From Ascidia mentula (taxonomy: Eukaryota > Chordata > Ascidiacea > Phlebobranchia > Ascidiidae), in the NCBI GenBank assembly GCA_947561715.1, contig OX387198.1:9672001-9736000 (forward strand): a DNA stretch of 64,000 bases. The letters run 5' to 3'. The notes under the pieces are model-generated. The model did not search any database. It was not told where the DNA came from and saw nothing but the letters and a program-made list of their open reading frames with translations. Positions 1 through 11,858 of this stretch are shown in pieces. The position numbers and the translations under genes are program-made. Numbering within the stretch: position 1 is the first letter of the stretch; every line of letters starts with the position of its first letter.

Positions 1-170
1 TTGTCATGCTGTACTTGTACCCACGCCAGATTTAAGACATATTTATAATGCCACGCCCTCACAAACTTTCGGTTGAATTTGTTTTTACTCCATATAAAAT
101 TTGGAACAATCTCTGTGTAAATGACAGGGAACAGTGGGTATATTTCCCCATGCTTTAGGAACTTGTTTAA
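1..170. repeat. Intergenic flank block, left half (interrupted by the TTAA element)
   Basis: This non-coding block matches 20181-20350 and 46298-46460 almost base for base. In those copies it lies upstream (5') of the type 2 receptor genes C and G. Here it is split from its right half (2099 onward) by the element at 171-2094. The match implies that another type 2 receptor gene lies just left of the window; that is inference. Confidence 0.75.
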
Positions 171-2094
171 CTTAAGTGGCCCAAAGAGGTGCTTTTTTGA
201 TAAATTATCAATTCCGTTGTGATTGGCCTAGAGACATAAGGTTTTCAGCAACAGACAACTTGAAGCGTGAAGTTTATTGAAAAAATAAAAAAAAAATACA
301 TTTGCATTGAAATTTTTTGACTAATTAGTCATTCATTTGATGATGATTATCATTATGAACAAACCAGCACAGCAGGTGATCTGATTGCATGTCCAATTAA
401 ATGGCCAACTACCCGTTGGGAGTAGCGCGAAACGTTCTACAGACGAATTGTGCGCGAGGGTCTCAGCTTTCGATCGGCGGTTTCCGTTTCTCTCTATGAC
501 GTCACAATGGCGAGATGTGCGCATGCAAATTTTGACTGGTGGTATTGCTGTATTTTTTGCGTACAAAACAACAAAATAGCAGGAAGAAATGTACATAACA
601 TGAAATAAACATTATGAGGGTGCAGTATAAAAAAAAAATAAAGAAAAAAATTATAATAAATAAAGAAGAAAAATTTTTTTTTTTTCGCCGAAGCAAAAAA
701 AACACCAATTTACAAAAAAAATAGAACACCTTCATTACTTATAGTTACAGGTTTTTATTCTGGTTCCATAACACTGGTTTTGCTTTCCGGACAATAGACA
801 ATTGAGTAATTCTTTTCTCAGCATAACAATCGCCAATGGTTTTCGGAAGGGTATATCCAAAACATATCCACAAAAAGTTCAATGATGATGATTTGGTCAT
901 GTCACAGTCACCTCTGTAACATCCCTGATGCATAATTTGCTATCAAAGCATCATATATTGAACCATATTCATGCAATTTGTTCAAGAATCAAAGGGTTGT
1001 GAGTGTCGTTGAAGGCATGACTCAGTAAATACGGTCGCTTCAATTTCATACAGCTGATTTTTTCCTTGTCTTTTTTCTAGAGTGTCTCTGTCATGTTGTG
1101 GGTAAAGCTTTTCACTGGTAGTTGGCTTGTATATTCAATTATTCATATTCTTTTCTTTGCATAACAATCGCCAATTGTTTTCGGAAGGGTATATCCAAAA
1201 CAGAACCACAAAAAGTTCAATGATGATGATTTGGTCATGTTACAATCACCTATGTAACATCCCTGATGTATAATTTGCTATCAAAGCATCATATATGGAA
1301 CCATATTCATGCAATTTGTTCAAGTATCCAACAGTTGTGGGTGTGGCTGTGGGCGTCACCCAGTAATTAGGGTAGCTTCAATTTCATACAACTGATTTTT
1401 TTCCTTGTTTTTTTTCTACATTGTCTCTGTTATGTTGTGGAAAAGGTTTATATGCACTGGTAGAAGGCTTGTCTATTCAATTATCAATATACTTTGATGT
1501 TATGCTTTCTTTTTCATCAACTTGCTGACATACACTACCAGTTGAACACAAAAAGAAACAAACAAAAAAATTTTTTTTAGAAGTGCTGTCAAATTCATCT
1601 GCTATCAGTTAGCAAACGCCTGAGCTGTGTTATAAAGTTTACAAGCCCTTTTACAAGCAATAACTAACAGTATAAGTAGGTTATACCAAAATAACTCCCT
1701 AAAATTTCAGTTTACTAGACAGTACCGTCGCTCAAAAATATCAAATGCAGCGACCCAGTTTTTTCGCTTCATTGCGTCTTGGTGTTCACACTGATTCAGT
1801 CAACAGTCGAATTATTTTAAAATTCGCACAATTTCGGGAGTTATGGAAATTTTAAATAGGGTACCTATGGCTTGGAAGCTATTTTAGTAGGGGTGGTTAC
1901 ATTTTTGGATATAACTACTCCAAAACATGGAGTTATTGAACTGGAAAAGCGATGACTGTGTAGAGTATGAATTTGTATATGATTTTTGTGTTTTAATTTT
2001 TAGTCTAGCGTTTGTAGATAAAAAGTTATAGCTTCCTAAACTTAAACAATGAAAAATCTTCAATTGTTGAATATAGGGCGTGGCGCTTAAAGGG
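171..2094. mobile_element. Non-autonomous TTAA-target DNA element (piggyBac-like MITE)
   Basis: About 1.92 kb of sequence is flanked by TTAA on both sides (167-170 and 2095-2098). The same flank block at 20341-20360 and near 46450 carries a single TTAA with no insert, so an empty site is visible twice. The ends are imperfectly inverted: the left starts CTTAAGTGGCCC and the right, read inward on the other strand, starts CCCTTTAAGCGCC. TTAA duplication is the mark of piggyBac-type transposases. No transposase reading frame is present, so the element would depend on a partner. It contains A/T-rich low-complexity stretches (270-340, 620-725) and an internal tandem duplication. Confidence 0.7.
811..1492. 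repeat. Tandem duplication of about 340 bp inside the TTAA element
   Basis: Two adjacent copies (about 811-1148 and 1149-1492) share runs such as CATAACAATCGCCAAT and TTCAATGATGATGATTTGG with scattered substitutions. No protein signal was seen. The divergence between the copies suggests the duplication is older than the array duplications around it. Confidence 0.75.
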
Positions 2095-2098
2095 TTAA

Positions 2099-2919
2099 AC
2101 TGTTTTTCCCTCGTTTGAATTATATCACGTGAATCACAAGCGGTGTTAGAGACCCATTTTTTCGTGTATGTACGGTTTTTGATGATTGTTTTAACAGAAA
2201 ACGATATTGCTCAAAGTGCTGAAGCAAGGATAACGCGAGGGACATATTGACTTCAAACAACTTCATGCATCGTATCTAACTTCCTGTTCTCTAAACCGTA
2301 TAATTTTAGTCCGATGAAAGTAAATATTATACATTGGTAGTTTATTGCGTATTGAATGAATAATTTTGAAAGTTAAAAAACTAATAGACTGCATCGAAAT
2401 GTTCTGTATTGTTGACATAAATACGATTCAACTTAAACCACGAAAAAAACGAGAAAACGTGAAAAAAACGAAAAAATACCCGATTATTCAGAAACACGTG
2501 CACAAATGATGCCCAATACAAAGTGGTCTCGAAAAATTGAAAAAATGACTTTGTAAATACTCATGAAGGTCAAACAGATGTAGGATTAGCCAAAAAAGTC
2601 CTATACAAGGCGACTTGTGGCAACTGCGTACGACGGAATTCACGACACTAGTTTCTATCTTGTTGGACGCCAAAGCATTGTGACGCAAATAATATTGTGC
2701 CTGCTAATGCCAAGTTCTTTTTTTTCTAAACTTAGAAATGTTTTTAAATAATCGTTTCATTAAAAAAAATACGTGCAAACAGGTACAATAATACAAAGCA
2801 AAAAAATGTTCTACAGTAAAATCCTAGACAATAATTTCAAAAAACACAATTTCCACGAACTAATCAATCACAACGACGTACATCAATTACTTGCAAGCGT
2901 CATACAACACAACCCTGTT
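2099..2919. other. 3' flank of receptor A
   Basis: This is non-coding sequence. 2099-2300 continues the flank block that begins at position 1. 2320-2750 is the recurring 3' block found after other copies (14570-15000, 40700-41140, 25960-26380, 47090-47500, 62380-62800). 2760-2919 is probable 3' UTR of gene A on the minus strand. No canonical AATAAA was seen close to the stop codon on the minus strand. Confidence 0.6.
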
Positions 2920-5900
2920 TTACATTGGAGTGGTACGTTGGCTGGAAGACGCTGTATGCGTATCCACAGTTTCAGACCTTAAACAGGCGCGTGCTCTGTC
3001 TAAACCTCTTCTAAACGGTTTTACTAACAGAGAGAAAGGGTTGGTGTAAATAATCGGGTTAAGAGAACTGTTAATAGGGAGGAATACAATAGCAGATAAA
3101 GCATAAGCAATTGGAGGAAGAATGATTTTGCCCATACTTAGGAAGGTCATGAAACACAATGGAAACCAGCATGCTAGATCGGTTGCTATCAAAATTGCAA
3201 TCTTCTTATGAAGCTTATTGGATTTCTTTGCAGCTGAACTTGCCACCCTGTTTACGGTAGAACGTCGGAATATCAAAAAATAAGCAATAATAATGTACAT
3301 GAGCGCACAAAAGTTGGAAGTCATTACAGCGGAAGTCATTGGGTTGTGCTCTTGGTCGTTATCGCTAGTTACATAAAGCCTTGGAATACAAACACCACTG
3401 GCGCTGTAGTATCCAAAGTAACCTTTTACTTGAGGAGAAATATTAGGGAAATGATTGTTTAAGTAATCTTCAATATCGTACCAATGCGTAGGAGGTTCTA
3501 CAGTAGATATGTTAGCAGTGCTCAATGCTAAAATCCTTTGTGAAAATTGTTGATATTGGACAAGAGCAACAGTATCGGATGAAAAGAATGGATTGGACGA
3601 TATCCAGGCCAGGGTTACCATTGAACTTGATAAATGCACTGAGAGGGGAAGAAGTGCTATAAACAATGCAACGATCCACACAGTAGCAAGCCAGAAGAAG
3701 ACAACGCGTAAACGCATTTGACGGCTGTTAATTGGAAATAAGACACCATACAACCTATAGGAAGTGAGAACGACCAATGTAAATACGGAACATTGGCTCG
3801 ACAACACAATAGTTACTCCCAAAGCTGTACAAGATGTGCTTGTACGCCATTGTTTGTCAACGAGGCAATATTGTCCTTTGTATAGTTGCGATCGAATGGC
3901 AATAGAAAACAGAGCTACGCCCATGAGGAAATCAGCAACAGACAGATTTAGAATCAAAAGGTCATTTGCAATAGACACCTTAGGTCTTCGCATCAATGGG
4001 TTACGGGGTCGTGTATAAAGCTTTCTTAAAATAATGAAGGCTACTGCGACATTACCAAATGTGGCAAAGAAAGCCATTATCCAGACAAGAACCTGAAGAA
4101 ACGATGACTTAATAAGATCTTCCCTAGACGATATTCCACCTTCACTAAACACGTTCTTTGGACATTCATCTGAATAATCTGAACAGTCTTGCTTTCCATC
4201 GAGGACTTGACTCCTCTTGACGAAGAGCGGATCCCCGTTTTCACAATAGAAATGTGTGGCATCTGTGCAGTTGATTTCATCTGACTGATCAACGCAATCA
4301 GTTGGAAGTTTTGCGTCACATCGTTTTTCCAATGGTATGCTCACAACTTTTTTTGTACCTGGAAGTTCGTGATAAAAAGTAAATAGGTACTTCTGATGTT
4401 AAGTATGCAGAAAATGGAACGTCCTTGTCATACCTGTTGGCCACTTTGTTGTTCCAGCATCGCAAATAAACCTTGTATCTGTGCAATTTCGTTCATCTAT
4501 TCCATCTTCACATTCCTGAACTCCATTGCAGATTGACTTTCCTGACACAAAGTTCACCTCACCAGCGCAGCGTTTCGATTTCACTGTGATGAAGTTGGGA
4601 ATGCCGTATAATCCAGGGGGTATCACTTCCTGAATGTTGTTAAAGATTCATTACAATTGAGCTATGCCCATGAAGTTTGCAGTTTGAACTCACATCAACG
4701 GTTGGCAAGTCGTCACAAATTGACAGACGATGGGAACAATTGGCCCTTTCGCTACATTCGTCCTCGAAGATGCTACATTCTGTTACGTTGTCACACCTGA
4801 AATAGAAAAAAAGGTGAAAATTTAAACTAAATAACAATAAAAATAACAAACCTAGTAGCCTCAGCTGGAACAAACGCCTTCAAAAAGGCTTCTAGGTCGC
4901 TTCTTGAAAGTGCTGCTACCAAATCAGGATGAAAAAGGTCACACTTAAAGTCGAATTTTTTGCTGCTTTTGGTTATCACTGTTTTCAGGGTGCAAAGGTC
5001 CTCATCGACTTTAGTATCCCCGCAGTCTATTTTCCCGTCACATACCTCGTTTGCTGATATACATTTGTCGTCGCATTTTAAATCTCCAACTGAACAATTG
5101 GGATCGCTGTTAACGTAAACCACTTTCTGGCAAAACTCGGAAACATTTTTGCTCGCGCGTCCTTGGGAACAAAGACACTCGTCTGAAAAGTCTTGACAAT
5201 CAATAACTCCGTCGCAAAGTTGCCGGGATGCAATCACAGTTTTCCCGTCGAGGCAACGTGCGCAAGTCGATGTACTGTTTTCTCTCAAACACAAATCCGA
5301 ATCGTCATCGCAGTTTGCAATATCGTCGTAAAGCATCCACTGGGGTATGGAGCAGTATCTGTCAGATGTTCCAAGATCACGTCGACATTTGAAACCAGGT
5401 AGTGTTTTTTTGTCATCAGTTCCATTGGCGCAATCCGAGAATGCGTCGCATGAATGACCCCAAAAGATACACTTGCCTGGTTCATTCGGACAACGAAACA
5501 TTCTCGGTTCATCACAACTTTCTATCTCATCACTGCAATCGCCACAATGATCCATTCCATCGCATAACAAGTAAGTGGGAATACATCTTCTATCGTTGTG
5601 ACAACGAAACTCTCCCTCCACACAGCTCTCATTCTTAGACATGGGAATTTCGTCACTTCCGTCTTTGCAATTTACCAAAGCGTTTCCTCGCCACGAACGT
5701 GGAATACATCGCCCGTTGTCATAACACCTAAACTCTTTATCACTGATGCAAAATATGAGTGGTTCGTACTCGTCGGATCGATCAGAACAATCAGCATAAC
5801 TATCCTTGACTCTGTACCTTGGAATACACCTTCCATTGGCATGGCACCTGAATTCTGATTCGTTGTAACAACTTTTTAGTGGTGAAACTTCGTCCCTCCC

Positions 5901-7203
5901 GTTTTGGCAATCTTCGTAACCATCCATTACCCATTCGCGTGGAATGCATCTTGTTTTCTCATTCGGCGATGCAGTGCAGCGGTATTCGTTTTCAAGACAG
6001 TTATGAAAACCTTCTCTTTCGTCGCTGTTGTCGGACAAGGGAACGCTATTGCAGTTGACTTCACCATCAGCCACCATCCACCTCGGAATGCAGGTCTTGC
6101 TTTTGGAACACTCGAACTCTAATTACATAACTGTCGTTCTAAAAATGCCAACATGCCAAATACACAGGTTTTGTTCACGTTGCCAACACCTAACATGTAG
6201 CCTACACACTAAAGCCATATTAAACATACCATTTGGGCGGCAGGGATAATTTAAACTTTCTGATAGTTGGCAGCTATCTTGGGTGTTGATGAATTTTCTG
6301 AGAACGCATCTTTGGGTTCCTTGACAACTGATTTCATCGTCTGAACACGCTAGTAGCTCTGAAAAAATTTACTCTCACATATTAACCGGTGTTACAATAG
6401 GAAAGTCAGGCATCCTAGAATGGATATTACACTAGAAAGAATCACCTGATGAAGCAATTTCTCAAAAGTAATGCTTGTTGTTTGCAAAAACTTTACTTTA
6501 AATATGGGTGACCAATAAACAGTATTTAACTGTTGCATCTATGTCCAATTTGCACGTTTTCTAAAGAACCAATTCTCTCTTCGGTTGAATGAAATTTTGT
6601 TAAAACAATCATTTCATTCGAACAGGTGAACCGTCAAATTGCAACTGCACGAATCGTTGAAATATTAATTTACCAAAACACCAAAGTAATTCCTCAGAAA
6701 AATCAATTCTGATATCGGTAAATACAATTTTTTAATGGGGCAGAGATCTAGTCTGATATCTGAAGAGTTCAAGAAACACAGATCTACTAACACGAATTTC
6801 AAATCTTAGTAATCGTTTGATTGGGACTTGAAATTAGTGTTATTGGATGTTATTGGGTGTTTCTTAATCTTTTTAATTTTTGATTTCCCAAAACGAGTAT
6901 GTATCTCACAACAGATAACCTTACCAATATTCTCGTCACTTCCATCTTGACACTGTGCAGCTCCATCATTCACAGATTCTCGGTATATGCAGCGATAATG
7001 CCTGGAGCCGCAAAGAAATAATCCATCCTCCGGTCTACAACCCTTTGCCAGCACCGAAAACGGTTTTGCGTCAACTGCAAATAATAATTGTTCTCTCATA
7101 TAAGTTGCATACAAAAAAACATCAGTAAAAAACCTTCACCTTTCTGACTGCTTCCAACAATAAGCGCAAAAAGCGTAAAAATGAGACGAACGTGTCTATC
7201 CAT
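2920..7203 (-). CDS. Receptor A: LDLa-rich class A GPCR, type 1 ectodomain (7 exons, 1115 aa)
   Basis: Exons, high to low: 7203-7140, 7074-6925, 6358-6230, 6118-4852, 4796-4694, 4629-4434, 4358-2920. All borders are GT..AG, phases are 1,1,1,2,0,1, and the sum is exactly 1116 codons. Exon 1 encodes a signal peptide starting MDRHVRLIFTLFALIVG. Exon 2 is an LDLa module. Exon 4 holds about nine LDLa-type modules with calcium-type motifs such as CDGMDHCGDCSDE. Exon 7 has an LDLa (DGKQDCSDYSDEC) and then seven membrane segments (from about residue 725). The 7TM keeps GN in TM1, LSVADF in TM2, CWFP in TM6 and NPIIY in TM7, and resembles the LGR/RXFP relaxin-receptor branch. The acidic residue of D/ERY is Tyr (about 837). 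There are no leucine-rich repeats, and the tail is short and Ser/Thr-rich. It is probably a plasma-membrane receptor; ligand and G protein are unknown. Confidence 0.9.
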
Positions 7204-7283
7204 GCCGAAAGTGTTGTTTGAATTAAATAAATGATGGCATGGGCACCGAAAAAACCGTGAAGGTTTTCTAGTCAAGCGCCCTG

Positions 7284-7289
7284 TTATAA
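7284..7289 (-). promoter_or_regulatory. Possible TATA box of receptor A
   Basis: TTATAA lies about 81 bases upstream of the gene A ATG, inside a run (TTATAATGGTATTTTCATTAA on the plus strand) that also stands 82 bases upstream of the ATG in B and D. Conservation may simply reflect duplication. Confidence 0.3.
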
Positions 7290-7671
7290 TGGTATTTTCA
7301 TTAACCTATATCAATAGAGTTTCGTTAAAGGAAACTGACGACGTGAAAACGCCGCGTCCGTACATTGTGATATACCTGAAAGTCCAACATGAGCATCAAG
7401 GCTTTGGTTACTTTATCATCACTACTTTCCCTTCACACAACTAGCAACCGAATATGGGAAAGTCGCGAGGGGCCTTCAATTGGATGAAGCTTTTCATATC
7501 TGCAGTACAATTAATTTTCTATAGTCACGTGGCTGTATTGTTTTCATGAATGCTTTCAACAGTTTCTATCCCATGTAGCGTTATCAGTTGGAGAAGTGAA
7601 GGCCACCACGTTTGGATAATACGTCATCAAATCGAGTATATACGCCCAACATCACAAATAACATGTTACAT

Positions 7672-7842
7672 TGTTGCATTTTGTTTGCCGACAAGCACTG
7701 AAATTCTGATTTTAAGCAATATTAGAACACTTCTGCTTCGTCGCTATTGTCTGGCAACACATAGCTGTTGCAATCAACTTTCCCGTCAGCCACCAACCAC
7801 CTGGGAATGCAGATCCTATACTCCGTGAGCATTGAAACTCTG
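7672..7842 (-). pseudogene. Orphan fragment of a type 2 receptor exon 4 (5' end)
   Basis: Read on the minus strand from 7842 down, it encodes the beginning of the large LDLa exon as in gene C (CIPRWLVADGKVDCNSYV and onward). It keeps the splice acceptor at its upstream edge, breaks off after the codons for KMQQ, and carries an in-frame stop. A sister scrap lies upstream of gene D at 31311-31479. It looks like the leftover of an unequal crossover between type 1 and type 2 genes. Confidence 0.75.
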
Positions 7843-7904
7843 ACAAACAGAGGATTAGGTGTTTGATAAGCAACATAACACAGTTCTTAACAATTTTCGC
7901 AATT

Positions 7905-8110
7905 AGGATTGCAGACCTTACTGTTCAACCTTACCTTGAAATAGGCAATGATATCGCATCAATACCGTAAACAGCATCGAAAATGACACTCGTACCGCGT
8001 TAATGAATGTACTGATTCCTGCACCTTTTTGGTAATTGGTGTATTTTTGTTGCAAACATGTCTGTGAACTGAGGGTCGAAGCAGGTGGATGGTGCAATGT
8101 CACGTTTTGG
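7905..8110. repeat. Recurring upstream block (copy 1 of 7)
   Basis: The core is CCTTGAAATAGGCAATGATA followed by CGCATCAATACCGTAAACAG. It recurs at about 14046-14300, 19876-20165, 31545-31785, 40196-40450, 45985-46290 and 57830-58120. It always lies upstream of one receptor copy and just before the 3' flank of the next. It is either part of the ancestral duplication unit or a shared regulatory region. Confidence 0.65.
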
Positions 8111-8395
8111 ATTGCATTGTGACGCAAATAATATTGTGCGTGCAAATGTCAAATTGTTTTTTAGACTGATGGCAACTGTTTTTTTTTTGGTAAACTCCAA
8201 AAAACATTTTGAATGATGGTTTTATTGAAAAAAGCATACGTGCGAAAGTACAACTATAACACAAAAGCAATAACAATATTACAGTAAAAAGCTTGACAAA
8301 TCGTTTCAAGAAAACACAATTTGCAGGAACTCGAACTAATCAATCATAACGACGTACATCAATTACTTGCAAGCGTCATACAACACATCCCTGTT

Positions 8396-11300
8396 TCACA
8401 TTTGAGTGGTATGTTGGCTGGAAGACGCTGTATGTGTATCCGCAGTTTAAGACCATAAACAGGCGCGTGCTCTGTCTAAACCTCTTCTAAACGGTTTCAC
8501 TAACAGAGAGAAGGGATTGGTGTAAATGATCGGGTTAAGAGAACTGTTAATAGGGAGGAATACAATAGCCGATAAAGCATAAGCAATTGGAGGAAGAATG
8601 ACTTTGCCCATACTTAGGAAGGTCATGAAACACAATGGAAACCAGCATGCTAGATCGGTTGCTATCAAAATTGCAATCTTCTTATGAAGCTTATTGGATT
8701 TCTTTGCAGCAGAACTTGCCACCCTGTTTACCGTAGAACGTCGGTATTTCAAAAAATAAGCAATAATAATGTACATGAGCGCACAAAAGTTGAAAGTCAT
8801 TACAGCGGAAGTCATCGGGTTGTGCTCTTGGTCGTTATCGCTAGTTACATAAAGCCTTGGAATACAAACACCACTGGCGCTGTAGTATCCAAAGTAACCT
8901 TTTACTTGAGGAGAAATATTAGGGAAATGATTGTCTAAGTAATCTTCAATATCGTACCAATGCGTAGGAGGTTCTACAATGGATATGTTAGCAGTGCTCA
9001 AGGCTGAAATCCTTCGGGCAAATTGTTGATATGGGGCATGAGCGACAGTATCGGATGAAAAGAATGGATTAGACGATATCCAGGCCATGGTTACCATTGA
9101 ACTTGATAAATGCACTGAGAGGGGAAGAAGTGCTATAAACAATGCAACCATCCACACAGTAGCAAGCCAGAAGAAGACAACGCGTAAACGCATTTGACGG
9201 TTGTTAATTGGAAATAAGACACCATATAACCTATAGGAAGTGAGAACGACCAACGTAAATACGGAACATTGGCTCGACAACACAATAGTTACTCCCAAAG
9301 CTGTACAAGATGTGCTTGTACGCCATTCTTTGTCAACTAGGCAATATTGTGCTTTGTACAGTTGCGATCGAATGGCAATAGAAAACAGAGCTACGCCCAT
9401 AAGGAAATCAGCAACAGACAGATTTAGAATCATAACGTCATTTGCAATAGACACCTTAGATCTTCGCATCAATGGGTTACGGGGTCGTGTATAAAGTTTT
9501 CTTAAAATAATGAAGACTACAGAGACATTACCAAATGTGGCAAAGAAAGCCATTATCCAGGAAAAAGAACCTGAAGAAACGATGACTTGATAAGATCTTC
9601 CCTGGACGATATTGCACCTTCACTGAACACATTCTTTGGACATTCATCTGAATAATCTGAGCAGTCTTGCTTCCCATCGATGACTTGACTTGGTTTGACG
9701 AAGAGCGGTTTCCCGTTTTCACAATAGAAATGTGTGGCATCTGTGCAGTTGATTTCATCTGACTGATCAACGCAATCAGTCGGAAGTTTTGCATCACATC
9801 GTTTTTCCAATGGTATGCTCACAACTTTTTTTGTACCTGGAAGTAAGTGAATGCTTTTGATTTTTAGTGTGTAGAAAATGAAACGGCCTTCCCATACCTG
9901 TTGGCCACTCGGTTGTTCCAGCATCGCAAATAAACCTTGTATCTGAGCAATTTCGTTCATCTATTCCATCTTCACATTCCAGAACTCCATTGCAGATTGA
10001 CTTTCCTGACGCAAAGTTCAACAGACCAGCGCAGCGCCTCAATTTCACTGTGATGAAGTGAGTAATGCCGTAGAATCCAGGGGTATCACTTCCTGAATAT
10101 TGTCAAAGATTCGTTACAATTGAGTTATGCCCATGAAGTTTACGGCATGAACTCACATTACCAGCTGGCAAGTCGTCACAAATTGAGAGACGGTGGGAAC
10201 AATTGGACCTTTCGCTACATTCGTCCTCAAAGGTGAGACATTCCGTTACGTTGTCACACCTGAAAAAGGAAAAAGGTGAAAATTTAAACTAAATAACACT
10301 AAAAAGATTCTAGAACAAACCTAGTAGCCTCTGCTGGAACAAGCGCCTTAATAAACGCCTCTAGGTCGCTTCCTGGAAGTGCTGCTACCAAATCAGGATG
10401 AAAAAGGTTACACTTAAAGTCATATTTTTTGCTGCTTTCGGCTTTCACTGTTTTCAGGGTGCAAAGGTCCTCATCGACCTTAGTATCCGCGCAGTCTGTT
10501 TTCCCGTCACATACCTCGTTTGCTGATATGCATTTGTCGTCGCATTTTAAATCTCCAACTGAACAATTGGAATCGCTGTTAACGTAAACCACTTTCTGGC
10601 AAAACTCGGAAACATGTGATGCATTGCAAACGGTATTCGTTTTCAAGACAGTTATGAAAACCTTCTCTTTCGTCGCTGTTGTCGGACAAGGGAACGCTAT
10701 TGCAGTTGACTTTGCCGTCAGCCACCATCCACCTCGGAATGCAGGTCTTGCTTTTGGAACACTCGAACTCTAATTACATAACTGTCGTTCTAAAAATGCC
10801 AACATGCCAAATACACAGGTTTTGTTCACGTTACCAACACTTAACATGTAGCCTACACACTAAAGCCATATTTAACATACCATTTGGGCGGCAGGGATAA
10901 TTTGAACTTTCTGATAGTTGGCAGCTATCTTTGGTGTTTGTGAATTTTTTGAGAACGCATCTTTGGGTTCCTTGACACCTGATTTCATCGTCTGAACACG
11001 CCAGTGGCTCTGAAAGAATTAACTCTTATATATCAACCAGTGTTACGACAGGAAAATTCAGCTTCCTGGAATGGATATTACACTAGAAAGAATCACCTGA
11101 TGAAGCAATTTCTCAAAAGTATTGCTTGCTGTTTGCAAAAACTTTACTTTAAATAAGGGTGACCAATAAACAGTATTTAACTGTTGTATCTATGTCCAAT
11201 TTGCATGTCGTGACTAAGGAACCAATTCTCTCTTCGGTTAAATAATTTCATTCGAACAATTGAACCGTCAATATGCAACTGCACGAATCGTTGAGACATT

Positions 11301-11858
11301 AATTTACCAAAACACCGAAGTAATTCCTGACAAAAATCACGAATGCGAAATTCCAAAGATTTCTGATATCGGTAAATGTAATTTTTTAATGGGGTAGAGA
11401 TCTAGTCTGATATCTGAAAAGTTCAAGAAACACAGATCTACTAACACGAATTTCAAATCTTAGTAATCGTTTGATTGGGGCTTCAAATTAGTGTTATTGG
11501 ATGTTATTGGGTGTTTCTTAACCTTTTTAATCTTTGATTTCCAAAAACGAGTGTGTATCTCGCAACACATAACCTTACCAATATTCTCGTCACTTCCATC
11601 TTGACACTGTGCATCAAGATCTCTCACAGAATTTCGGTATATGCAGCGATAACGCCTGGATCGACAAAGAAAAAATCCATCCTCCGGTCTACAACCCTTT
11701 GCTAGCTCCGAAAACGGTTTGGCGTCTCCTGCAAATAATAACTATTCTCTTATATGAGTTGCATACAAAAAAACACCAATAAAAAAACCTTCACCTTTCT
11801 GACTGTTTCCAACAGTAAGTGCAAAAAGCGTAAAAATGAGACGAACGTGTCTATCCAT
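8396..11858 (-). pseudogene. Receptor B: broken type 1 LDLa-GPCR
   Basis: Exon equivalents are 11858-11795, 11728-11579, 11009-10881, 10769-10321, 10259-10157, 10092-9898 and 9836-8396. Exons 1-3 look sound. Exon 4 is 449 nt instead of 1267, because 818 nt covering most LDLa modules are gone (junction near 10615-10640), which also shifts the frame. Exon 6 is one base short (195 against 196, in the G run near 10080). Exon 7 has two extra bases near 9561-9566, just at TM1, and a stop at 8447 that would cut the tail. Four independent lesions make a functional receptor very unlikely. The 7TM sequence is otherwise well preserved, so inactivation or conversion from intact neighbours was recent (inference). 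Confidence 0.88.

Larger units (their letters stand above)
7204..8395. other. Intergenic region between receptors A and B
   Basis: The 5' flank of A (7204-7670) matches the 5' flanks of B and D. It is followed by an orphan exon scrap (7672-7842), then the recurring upstream block (about 7905-8110), then the 3' flank of B beginning near 8110. No complete gene was seen. Confidence 0.6.

Noticed and set aside
1-170. Terminal-repeat-like match between the window start and 20181 or 46298
   Set aside because: The matches are spacer blocks of the duplicated array, not ends of one element. They lie next to receptor copies, not around an internal coding region.
3764-4018. Recurring plus-strand open frames of about 84 codons opposite the 7TM exons (also 9240-9494, 27390-27644, 53976-54236)
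   Set aside because: They are antisense shadows of the receptor exon and change in step with it. They have no independent start context or domain.
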